Source: Idiomarina sp. UBA6142 (GTDB taxonomy: Bacteria; Pseudomonadota; Gammaproteobacteria; Enterobacterales; Alteromonadaceae). Taken from it: a stretch of DNA of 7,733 nucleotides. Within the stretch, counting starts at the first letter, position 1. Each line of letters starts with the position of its first letter. Below are positions 1 to 5,882 of the stretch, one piece after another. Location of the stretch: the NCBI GenBank assembly GCA_002423905.1, contig DIVC01000012.1, positions 5,750-13,482 on the forward strand, in the 5' to 3' direction. Both the position numbers and the translations under genes were made by a program. The notes under the pieces are model-generated. The model was not told where the DNA came from. It did no database searches and saw only the letters and a list, made by a program, of their open reading frames with translations.

Positions 1-770
1 AACAGCATCAGCATGACCACCGCAATGAGCAGTAAACCGGCTAATTGCAAGGCGCCATTTAAGTCACCCAGCCCATACCAGGTGCGGAAAATACCGGTAG
101 TAAAGGTGGTGACGCCAAAATATTGCACGGTGCCATAGTCAGCGAGAGTTTCCATCAGCGCCAAGGTGGTGCCGGTGACAATTGCCGGTCGTGCCAGTGG
201 CATGGCTAAGCGCCAAAAGCATTGCCATGGGCTTAAACCAAGGCTGCGGCCGGCTTCAATGGTGGTTGCTGATTGCTGCAAAAAAGTCGCCCGGGCGATT
301 AAATAGACATACGGAAACAGCACTAAGCTGAGCACGATAATCGCGCCACCGAGGCTGCGTATTTCCGGGAACCAATAATCGCCATAGCCCCAATCGGTTA
401 GGCTGCGTAAGCTAGTTTGTACGGGGCCGCTAAAATCCAGCAAGCCGGTATAAGTGTAGGCGGTAATGTAGGCGGGCATGGCGAGCGGTAACAACAGCGC
501 CCAACTGAGAAATTTTTGCCCCGGAAAACGACAGGCCGTGGTTAACCATGCGGTGCTGACACCCAGCACCATGACACCAACAGCTACCCCCAGTAACAGC
601 GCGACTGAGTGGCGCACATACTCGGGTATGACGGTTTGCCATAAATGGCTGAGGGTATCGCTGCCACTCACTATGAGGTCGAGCAGACTCCAACAAATCA
701 CCAGCAATGGTACCCCAAGTACCACTGCGGTTAGCACTAAAGATGCTTGTCGCCAGAATTGCTGTGGCAC
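1..770 (-). CDS. fbpB: Ferric iron ABC transporter permease, FbpB-like (partial, C-terminus outside window)
   Basis: Inner-membrane permease of a binding-protein-dependent ABC importer, probably for Fe3+ delivered by the FbpA encoded just upstream. The 256 visible codons show hydrophobic segments near residues 11-33, 54-77, 88-110, 140-160, 196-210 and 240-256. The cytoplasmic EAA-type loop that docks on the ATPase is at about residues 172-196 (EAGRSLGLSPWQ, then LPLAR-like MPLARPAI). FbpB/SfuB permeases are usually over 500 residues with two such permease halves, so this is probably the first half only. No ATG is available near the N-terminus. I chose the GTG at 770, giving MPQQFWRQ, because it lies 5 bases after the fbpA stop. 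It has no good Shine-Dalgarno sequence, so translation is probably coupled to fbpA. The ATPase gene fbpC is not in the window. The family is sure; iron as substrate is inferred from the neighbour. Confidence 0.88.
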   Translation of the reverse strand, partial: MPQQFWRQASLVLTAVVLGVPLLVICWSLLDLIVSGSDTLSHLWQTVIPEYVRHSVALLLGVAVGVMVLGVSTAWLTTACRFPGQKFLSWALLLPLAMPAYITAYTYTGLLDFSGPVQTSLRSLTDWGYGDYWFPEIRSLGGAIIVLSLVLFPYVYLIARATFLQQSATTIEAGRSLGLSPWQCFWRLAMPLARPAIVTGTTLALMETLADYGTVQYFGVTTFTTGIFRTWYGLGDLNGALQLAGLLLIAVVMLML

Positions 771-775
771 AGGGT

Positions 776-1798
776 TTAACGCCAGCCTGCGCGGTTCATC
801 AGGCGCACTGCGGCGGCGTTATTTTCGCCCAATACCGCCATGGGTAAGGTGTCTTGTTTGAAGTCGCCCCAACTTTGCAAACGCTCGCTCCAAGCAACGC
901 CGGCAACTGCCGGGTATTCATTATTGGTGGCGGCGTACCACGCTTGTGCTTCAGCCGAGAGTAAGAATTCAACCAGTTGGCGCGCGGCATCGACATTTTT
1001 AGCGTGACGGGTGAGGCCAATGCCGGAGACGTTGATATGAGCACCATTGGTTGCTTGGTCAGGCCAAAAGATACCCACTTTGCTGGCAGCTTCGCGCTCT
1101 TTGGGGTCATCGCTGGCTTGCATCAGGCCATAGTAGTAGGTGTTTGCTACCGCCAAGTCACACATACCAGCGGCGACAGCAGCAATTTGGTCACGGTCGC
1201 CACCGACCGGTGGTTTGGCAAAATTGCTGACCAGACCGCGCGCCCAGCGCTCGGTCGCGGCTTCGCCCCAGTGCTCGATCAAGGCACCCGTTAGGGACTG
1301 ATTGTAAATATTATCTGATGAACGAATACAGATTTTGCCTTTCCAAGCGGGTGTGGCTAAATCGGCATAACCGCTCAGCTGTGCAGGGTCGACACGGTCA
1401 ATGGCATAAAAAATAGGGCGTGCTCGTAAGCTTAAACCGACCCATAAATCATCACGACCATTGAGGTGCTCAGGCAGGGCTGCCAGGGCCTTTTCAGAAC
1501 CCAAAGGTTGGAATACATTGGCTTGCGCAGCGCGGTGCAAATTGCCGGCATCGACGCTGAGGAATAAATCGGCTGGCGTATTCTTACCTTCATTCAGGAG
1601 CCGCGCTAACAGCGCATCGCCGGAGCCGGTTAACAAGCGCACTTCAATACCAGTTTGTGCGGTAAATTGCTCAAGCATGGGTTTGATCAGCGCTTCTTTG
1701 CGCGCTGAGTAGAGATTTACGCTGGTAGCGCTGGCTAGGCTGCTGGCAAGAATACTGGCGACTACTGCGGCAATCGTGGCAACGGATACTAGACGCAT
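776..1798 (-). CDS. fbpA: Periplasmic Fe(III)-binding protein of an ABC importer, FbpA-like
   Basis: Captures ferric iron in the periplasm and passes it to the membrane permease encoded directly downstream. The 340-residue protein starts with a Sec signal peptide (MRLVSVATIA, hydrophobic to about residue 20) with a likely cut after ASA at residue 24. The mature part begins SVNLYSARKEALIKP, the usual start of this class. The run of three tyrosines at 221-223 (ANTYYYGLM) matches the iron-ligand tyrosine pair of FbpA proteins. The N-terminal histidine ligand of Haemophilus FbpA (in YNGQHKEA) is replaced by Arg33 in YSARKEA, as in other His-less members. Start: the ATG at 1798 is preceded by AGGAG with a 7-base gap, and this gives the normal family length. 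A TTG at 1843 would add 15 residues ahead of the signal peptide and is rejected. A Fur-like box lies upstream. Confidence 0.93.
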   Translation of the reverse strand: MRLVSVATIAAVVASILASSLASATSVNLYSARKEALIKPMLEQFTAQTGIEVRLLTGSGDALLARLLNEGKNTPADLFLSVDAGNLHRAAQANVFQPLGSEKALAALPEHLNGRDDLWVGLSLRARPIFYAIDRVDPAQLSGYADLATPAWKGKICIRSSDNIYNQSLTGALIEHWGEAATERWARGLVSNFAKPPVGGDRDQIAAVAAGMCDLAVANTYYYGLMQASDDPKEREAASKVGIFWPDQATNGAHINVSGIGLTRHAKNVDAARQLVEFLLSAEAQAWYAATNNEYPAVAGVAWSERLQSWGDFKQDTLPMAVLGENNAAAVRLMNRAGWR

Positions 1799-1805
1799 AC
1801 TACTG

Positions 1806-1810
1806 CTCCT
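1806..1810 (-). promoter_or_regulatory. Shine-Dalgarno deciding the fbpA start
   Basis: On the minus strand AGGAG is followed by 7 bases and then the ATG at 1798. This settles the start at 1798 over the in-frame TTG at 1843, and places the signal peptide at the very N-terminus. Confidence 0.85.
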
Positions 1811-1831
1811 GAAGTTATCGTGATGGTGATT

Positions 1832-1860
1832 ATTCTTACTCAAATGCGAATAATTATCAA
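1832..1860 (-). promoter_or_regulatory. Probable sigma-70 promoter of fbpA-fbpB
   Basis: On the minus strand TTGATA (1860-1855, 5 of 6 to the -35 consensus) is followed after 17 bases by AAGAAT (1837-1832, 4 of 6 to TATAAT). Transcription would begin near 1825, leaving a short leader that contains the AGGAG ribosome site. The -35 and spacer lie inside the Fur-like box, the usual layout for iron repression. The -10 is imperfect and the surrounding DNA is AT-rich, so another promoter further upstream is possible. Confidence 0.45.
1845..1859. promoter_or_regulatory. Fur box upstream of fbpA
   Basis: The 15 bases read TGCGAAT-A-ATTATCA. This is a 7-1-7 palindrome matching the Fur consensus TGATAAT-N-ATTATCA at 12 of 14 positions, with one half perfect. 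It overlaps the predicted -35 region of the iron-uptake operon. A weaker match at 1821-1835 (TGATGGT-G-ATTATTC, 10 of 14) overlaps the -10 and might be a second site. Fur with Fe2+ bound would block transcription when iron is plentiful. Binding is inferred from the motif and the gene content. Confidence 0.75.
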
Positions 1861-1939
1861 TAAGATTTTACTAACTACTAAGGGATATTTCTTACGAGGT
1901 ATCGGGGAAAATAACTAAATACCAACAAAAATCAATCAG

Positions 1940-1967
1940 TTGACACATTGTTTTAAAATTGTAATAG
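1940..1967 (+). promoter_or_regulatory. Candidate promoter for the lipoprotein-bolA unit
   Basis: A perfect TTGACA -35 at 1940-1945 is followed after 16 bases by TAATAG (1962-1967), a weak -10 with 3 of 6 matches. If used, the transcript would start near 1974 and carry a leader of about 190 bases before the ATG at 2165. The perfect -35 and the position support it; the poor -10 keeps confidence low. Confidence 0.4.
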
Positions 1968-2009
1968 AAAGTTATCAAAAATTGATATAAATTTATGAAC
2001 AAGGATCAA

Positions 2010-2038
2010 GAAGTTGTCTCACGGATTGAGACCACTTC
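2010..2038. repeat. Near-perfect 29-base dyad (hairpin or operator)
   Basis: Two 12-base arms, GAAGTTGTCTCA (2010-2021) and TGAGACCACTTC (2027-2038), are complementary at 11 of 12 positions around the 5-base centre CGGAT. There is no T-run after it, so it is not an intrinsic terminator. It lies just downstream of the candidate rightward promoter. It could be a protein-binding operator or a stable hairpin in the mRNA leader. Confidence 0.7.
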
Positions 2039-2164
2039 GTTCGAACACGGATGTTCAATCCCTCCGCTATTATGCGATGCCGTTATCGTGCCTAGTTATT
2101 CCCGAAGTCTGCACAAACTGTTATGCTTAACGCCTTGTTCGACGCACTGCCACGGAACTACACC

Positions 2165-2668
2165 ATGTCCTTATCCAGCACGTATTGCCAGCGCTCGCCG
2201 CTGCGGTTTAGTTTAGTTGCTCTGGTGAGCTGTCTATTGTGGGCCTGTGAGCCAGCGAATGAGCGCACCGAAACCGCACAACAAGCCCTGGTGAATGCCA
2301 TTGATATGAGCCTGTTACCCAACCAACAATGGGCTTTTGCCGATGGCGTCTTGCAGCTCAGCTTTTGCCGTGACCGGATCAATGATGCGCTGATGGCTGA
2401 GGCGGAAGAATTGCGTACCTGGCGGGCAATTGGCGAGGTGACCGCATTTCCCGCCCGTCGGCATGAAGGATTGGCGCTGTTAGCCGAGTTTCATCAGCAA
2501 TATGAGGTGTTGTTATGGCAGCAGTCGGGTACCGTGAGTTCACAGTTTTACCGCTTGGTGGTGCCACAAGGGCAGCAACGTAGTGCCTCCATTTTTAATG
2601 CCTTGGCTAGTGTCGGGCGCGATCGGCGCATTTGTTTCAGCGCGGTGGATCAAGGCGGAAGCAACTAA
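2165..2668 (+). CDS. Small predicted lipoprotein of unknown function
   Basis: I do not recognise a named family. The 167-residue protein has a positively charged N-terminus (R10, R14), a hydrophobic stretch at about 15-26, and two possible lipidation cysteines. C23 follows LVS, a textbook lipobox. C28 follows LWA, a looser match, but it is followed by the polar stretch EPANERTE typical of a mature lipoprotein. Neither choice puts Asp at +2, so outer-membrane sorting is likely. The rest is soluble-looking, with cysteines at 68 and 157 that might form a disulfide in the periplasm. I chose the ATG at 2165 because GGA lies 8 bases before it and the signal peptide then starts properly; the ATG at 2123 would add 14 residues without a ribosome site. 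The stop overlaps the bolA start (TAATG), so the two are co-translated. Confidence 0.75.
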   Translation: MSLSSTYCQRSPLRFSLVALVSCLLWACEPANERTETAQQALVNAIDMSLLPNQQWAFADGVLQLSFCRDRINDALMAEAEELRTWRAIGEVTAFPARRHEGLALLAEFHQQYEVLLWQQSGTVSSQFYRLVVPQGQQRSASIFNALASVGRDRRICFSAVDQGGSN

Positions 2669-2988
2669 TGACTCTGACTACTTTAGCGCAGCGCATGCAT
2701 GCTCAGATCAGCGCCAGTCTTCAACCGCAACACCTTGAGCTGGTGAATGAAAGCCATTTGCATGGTCGTGGTGAACTGGATTCACATTATAAGCTGATCA
2801 TTGTCAGTAGCCGTTTTCATGGGCAGTCGCGAATTGCGCGGCATCGCTTGCTCAATCAACTACTGGCGGCCGAGTTAGCTGGCCCGGTGCATGCCTTAGC
2901 GCTACATCTGTACAGCCCAGAGGAATGGCAAAGCCGTCAACAGGCGGCACCAGCATCGCCGGCCTGTCGCGGTGGCAGCAGCGAATGA
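2668..2988 (+). CDS. bolA: BolA family protein
   Basis: A 106-residue cytoplasmic protein of the BolA class. In other bacteria these bind monothiol glutaredoxins through a shared [2Fe-2S] cluster and affect Fe-S and iron handling, cell shape and stress response; E. coli BolA also acts as a transcription factor. The family core is clear: NESHLHG at 27-33, SHYKLIIVSSRFHG at 39-52, the RHR motif at 58-60 with the conserved histidine H59, VHALALHLYSPEEW at 74-87, and the tail SPACRGG at 97-103, which parallels the E. coli BolA tail SPPCRGAG. Its length is close to the 105 residues of E. coli BolA. The ATG overlaps the lipoprotein stop and is preceded by GGAAG with a 6-base gap. An earlier in-frame ATG at 2632 lies inside the lipoprotein gene and is rejected. 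Confidence 0.95.
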   Translation: MTLTTLAQRMHAQISASLQPQHLELVNESHLHGRGELDSHYKLIIVSSRFHGQSRIARHRLLNQLLAAELAGPVHALALHLYSPEEWQSRQQAAPASPACRGGSSE

Positions 2989-3075
2989 CTGCTTGGCGAA
3001 GCACATCAGATCTGTTTAGCGCACTGAGTGGCGTACACTAGCGCGCAATTTCTAGGTAACTGGCACGCCCTGCTA

Positions 3076-3085
3076 GTTGGCCAAC
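3076..3085. repeat. 10-base perfect palindrome upstream of fabV
   Basis: GTTGGCCAAC lies 36 bases before the fabV start, inside the 133-base gap after bolA. It might be a regulator half-site or chance. I saw no convincing promoter in this gap; TACACT at 3034-3039 is a possible -10 without a good -35. Confidence 0.3.
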
Positions 3086-3121
3086 GACTCTTTAGACGAC
3101 GTAATAACAGGAATCTTGATT

Positions 3122-4303
3122 ATGGTTATTCAGCCGAAGATCCGCGGTTTTATCTGTACCAATGCACACCCAGTCGGCTGTGCTGTGCATGTCCAACAAC
3201 AAATTGATTTCATTCGTGCCCAAGGGCCGTTAACCGGGGTACCCAAACGGGTATTAGTGATTGGCTGCTCAACCGGCTATGGTTTAGCCTCACGTATTAC
3301 TGCGGCGTTTGGTGCTGGTGCACAAACCTTAGGCGTGTGTTTTGAAAAAGAGCCATCGGAAAAACGTACCGCTACCGCCGGTTGGTATAACACTGCTGCC
3401 TTTCATCAAGCCGCAGCGCAGGCTGGGCTGGCGGCCCATACTATTAATGGTGATGCGTTTTCCGATGAAATAAAAGCACAGGTGATTGAGCACATTAAAG
3501 CCAATATGGGCCAAGTTGATTTGGTGATTTACAGTTTAGCCTCACCGAAACGCTTCGATCCAACCACCAATACGCTGTACAGCTCAACCCTCAAGCCGAT
3601 TGGCCAAGCCTATACCACGAAGACCTATGATACTGACAAGGATCTGGTCAAAGAGATTACGCTTGAACCCGCAAACGACGATGAGATCATGCAAACCGTG
3701 AAGGTCATGGGTGGCGAAGATTGGGAACTTTGGCTTAACGCCCTGAGTGCTGCCGGCGTGCTTGCCACTCATGCGGTCACCACCGCCTACACTTATATTG
3801 GCAAAGAGCTGACCTGGCCGATATACGGCCATGCCACCATCGGTCGTGCCAAAGAAGATCTCGATCGGGCTGCTGCGGCGTTGCGTAAGGCGCATCAAGA
3901 CAAGCAACTAAAAGCCTATGTGTCATCATTGAAAGCGTTGGTGACCCAAGCTAGTTCGGCGATCCCGGTGATGCCGCTGTATATTTCACTGATCTATGGG
4001 GTGATGAAGCAAGAAGGTACTCACGAGGGCTGTATTGAGCAGATCTATCGGTTATTCACCGAGGGCCTTTATGCAGCGGCACCGCAGCTTGACGAAGCTG
4101 GGCGGATGCGGATGGACGGGAAAGAGACCAATCCTGCTACTCAGGCCAAAATTAAAGCGCTGTGGGATCAAGTCAATCAAGATAACTTCCACCAGCTAGC
4201 AGACTATCAAGGTTACCATGCCGACTTTCTGAAACTGTTTGGTTTTGGCTTGGCTGGAGTGGATTATGACGCCGACGTTGACCCCGAGGTGAACTGGTCC
4301 TAA
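3122..4303 (+). CDS. fabV: Enoyl-[acyl-carrier-protein] reductase (NADH), FabV type
   Basis: Catalyses the last step of each fatty-acid elongation cycle, reducing trans-2-enoyl-ACP to acyl-ACP with NADH in the cytoplasm. It is an enlarged short-chain dehydrogenase, 393 residues here against about 400 for the family. The nucleotide-binding loop is GCSTGYG at 48-54, and E75 in CFEKEP is in the place linked to NADH preference. The catalytic Tyr-X8-Lys pair is Y235 and K244 (IYGHATIGRAK), the same numbers as in characterised Burkholderia FabV. The conserved VTQASSAIPVMPLY is at 274-287 and THEGCIEQIY at 300-309. FabV enzymes in other species are poorly inhibited by triclosan. The ATG at 3122 has AGGAA 8 bases upstream; an in-frame TTG at 3077 is rejected. 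It looks like a single-gene unit, separate from bolA and nqrA. Confidence 0.97.
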   Translation: MVIQPKIRGFICTNAHPVGCAVHVQQQIDFIRAQGPLTGVPKRVLVIGCSTGYGLASRITAAFGAGAQTLGVCFEKEPSEKRTATAGWYNTAAFHQAAAQAGLAAHTINGDAFSDEIKAQVIEHIKANMGQVDLVIYSLASPKRFDPTTNTLYSSTLKPIGQAYTTKTYDTDKDLVKEITLEPANDDEIMQTVKVMGGEDWELWLNALSAAGVLATHAVTTAYTYIGKELTWPIYGHATIGRAKEDLDRAAAALRKAHQDKQLKAYVSSLKALVTQASSAIPVMPLYISLIYGVMKQEGTHEGCIEQIYRLFTEGLYAAAPQLDEAGRMRMDGKETNPATQAKIKALWDQVNQDNFHQLADYQGYHADFLKLFGFGLAGVDYDADVDPEVNWS

Positions 4304-4335
4304 CTGACACCGAGTTAGCCCTTTAAATAAGGCAA

Positions 4336-4374
4336 AATTTGTGCCGCCTGAGGTAGTAACCCGCGGCACAAATT
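4336..4374. terminator. Perfect 12-bp hairpin after fabV, possible terminator without U-tract
   Basis: AATTTGTGCCGC (4336-4347) pairs exactly with GCGGCACAAATT (4363-4374) around a 15-base loop. It begins 32 bases after the fabV stop. No T-run follows on the plus strand (GCTAAAATG), and on the minus strand only TTTT partly inside the stem. It may still end or stabilise the fabV transcript, but it is not a textbook intrinsic terminator. Confidence 0.5.
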
Positions 4375-4416
4375 GCTAAAATGCCGGCCCTAGGTGAACA
4401 CGAACAAAAATCAGGC

Positions 4417-4454
4417 AGTGCAACAGTTGTGGTTTTGCACCGTTTTGTTGCACT
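4417..4454. repeat. Nested inverted repeats in the nqr upstream region
   Basis: AGTGCAACA (4417-4425) is exactly complementary to TGTTGCACT (4446-4454), with a 20-base loop. Part of the left arm, GTGCAA (4418-4423), can instead pair with TTGCAC at 4435-4440 inside that loop. The two hairpins exclude each other. They lie 86-122 bases before nqrA. No strong promoter is obvious nearby; TTGATT (4461-4466) with TTTATT (4483-4488) is a weak candidate that would leave the repeats upstream of the transcript. Confidence 0.5.
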
Positions 4455-4503
4455 AACTAATTGATTTTTCAGGATTTCATGCTTTATTTTTCAAGCGTGG
4501 AGC

Positions 4504-4515
4504 AAGATTAATCTT
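4504..4515. repeat. 12-base perfect palindrome before nqrA
   Basis: AAGATTAATCTT ends 24 bases before the nqrA ATG. It may be a regulator site or a small leader hairpin; a short AT-rich palindrome like this can also occur by chance. Confidence 0.35.
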
Positions 4516-4539
4516 CCCTAACGAGTAGTGCATACGCGT

Positions 4540-5880
4540 ATGATTACAATCAAGAAAGGGCTGGATATTCCAATTTCTGGAGCGCCCCAGCAAAGTATCG
4601 AAGATGGTCCAGCCATCACCTCCGTTGCCGTTCTCGGTGAAGAGTATGTCGGAATGCGTCCAACCATGCATGTGCAGGTTGGCGACCGCGTGGCCAAGGG
4701 CCAATTACTGTTCGAAGACAAGAAAAACCCCGGTGTGAATTTTACCGCTCCAGCTGCTGGTGTGGTGAAAGACATTCTGCGTGGGGCGCAACGGGTATTA
4801 CAAGCGGTAGTCATTCAGCTTGAGGGTGATGATAAAGTCAGCTTTGATAGCTACGCCAGCAATCAGCTTGCTAGCTTAGAGCGCGACAAAGTCGTGGCCC
4901 AATTGAATGCTGCTGGGCAATGGGTGGCGTTGCGCACGCGGCCGTTTAGCCGTTCACCAAAACTCGATGCTGAGCCTGCTGCGATTTTTGTCAATGCCAT
5001 GGATACCAATCCATTGGCGGCCAATCCAGCGGCGATCATTGCCACTGAGCAACAAGCCTTTATTGATGGCTTGCAGGTATTGACGACCTTGACCAGCGGT
5101 CAGGTATTTGTCAGCAAAGCAGCCGATGCCGACATCAGTGTTGGCGCTGCCAAGGTGCAGCTGGAGAGCTTTAGCGGACCACATCCAGCTGGTCTAGTGG
5201 GAACCCATATTCACTTTTTAAGCCCAGTGAGTGCCAGTAAGCAGGTGTGGCACATTAATTACCAAGACGTGATTGTGTTCGGTAAATTGTTCACCAGTGG
5301 CGAGGTGTATAATGGCCGAGTGGTCGCTTTAGCCGGCCCGAACGTGAACAATCCGCGATTAGTGCGGACTGTCCTCGGTGCTAACCTGCGCGAGCTTAGC
5401 GCCGGTGAACTGCACGAGGGCAAGCAGCGTATCATTTCTGGATCAGTATTGAATGGTCATAAAGTCGATGATGCTCACCAATGGCTGGGGCGTTTTCACT
5501 TACAAGTCAGTGTGCTTGCTGAAGGCGACGAAAAAGAGTTGTTCGGTTGGATCAAACCCGGTGTTAATCAACACTCAGTGACGCGCGCTTACATGGGGCA
5601 TTTAAGCCCGAAAAAGTTATTCGCAATGACTACTACCACCAATGGTTCGGAGCGTTCTATGGTGCCAATCGGTAACTATGAACGCATTATGCCGTTGGAT
5701 ATTCTGCCAACCATTTTGTTGCGCGATATTTTATCAGGCGATTCTGAGCAAGCTGCGAAATTGGGCGTGCTGGAGCTTGATGAAGAAGATTTAGCGCTGT
5801 GTACGTACGTATGCCCAGGTAAATATGAATACGCCTCGGCATTGCGGACGATGCTAAATGACATCGAGAAAGAGGGCTGA
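4540..5880 (+). CDS. nqrA: Na+-translocating NADH:quinone reductase subunit A
   Basis: Cytoplasmic-side subunit of the six-subunit Na+-NQR, which oxidises NADH, reduces ubiquinone and exports Na+. NqrA carries no redox cofactor itself but contributes to quinone binding. The protein is 446 residues, the same as Vibrio cholerae NqrA. It starts [14 protein letters not shown] and carries the conserved [13 protein letters not shown] at 33-45 and FEDKKNPGV at 58-66, followed by TAPAAG (69-74) in a lipoyl-like domain. Further landmarks are [15 protein letters not shown] at 263-277, [18 protein letters not shown] at 374-391, and the C-terminal [11 protein letters not shown] at 421-431. I chose the ATG at 4540 from homology. 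The ribosome site is weak: the nearest candidate, GAG at 4523-4525, is 14 bases away. A GTG at 4528 would add four residues. nqrB follows after 2 bases. Confidence 0.97.
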   Translation: MITIKKGLDIPISGAPQQSIEDGPAITSVAVLGEEYVGMRPTMHVQVGDRVAKGQLLFEDKKNPGVNFTAPAAGVVKDILRGAQRVLQAVVIQLEGDDKVSFDSYASNQLASLERDKVVAQLNAAGQWVALRTRPFSRSPKLDAEPAAIFVNAMDTNPLAANPAAIIATEQQAFIDGLQVLTTLTSGQVFVSKAADADISVGAAKVQLESFSGPHPAGLVGTHIHFLSPVSASKQVWHINYQDVIVFGKLFTSGEVYNGRVVALAGPNVNNPRLVRTVLGANLRELSAGELHEGKQRIISGSVLNGHKVDDAHQWLGRFHLQVSVLAEGDEKELFGWIKPGVNQHSVTRAYMGHLSPKKLFAMTTTTNGSERSMVPIGNYERIMPLDILPTILLRDILSGDSEQAAKLGVLELDEEDLALCTYVCPGKYEYASALRTMLNDIEKEG

Positions 5881-5882
5881 TC

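Larger units (their letters stand above)
1799..2164. other. Divergent intergenic region between fbpA and the lipoprotein gene
   Basis: These 366 bases hold no convincing gene. The left part (about 1830-2000) is AT-rich and carries the Fur box, a leftward promoter and a rightward promoter candidate. It also has a 15-base palindrome, TATCAA-AAA-TTGATA, at 1973-1987. The right part (about 2000-2164) has base composition like the coding DNA but only an implausible reading frame. It holds the 29-base dyad at 2010-2038 and further inverted repeats, so I read it as the leader of the lipoprotein-bolA transcript. Confidence 0.6.

Noticed and set aside
430..696. 88-codon minus-strand frame
   Set aside because: Out-of-frame shadow of the fbpB-like permease, whose true frame shows membrane segments and the EAA-type loop.
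478..861. 127-codon plus-strand frame
   Set aside because: It lies opposite the end of fbpA and the start of the permease gene, both clearly coding on the minus strand.
2010..2061. Part of a tRNA or attC site
   Set aside because: GTTCGAAC at 2039-2046 recalls a T-loop, but no acceptor stem, anticodon arm or CCA fits, and attC core sites are absent.
1995..2216. 73-codon open frame on the plus strand before the lipoprotein
   Set aside because: Composition is odd (many Cys, His, Pro, Ser), it overlaps the lipoprotein start in another frame, and no ribosome site or recognisable motif supports it.
4477..4814. Minus-strand frames opposite the nqrA start
   Set aside because: Antisense shadows of a well-conserved gene, with no promoter or ribosome site seen.
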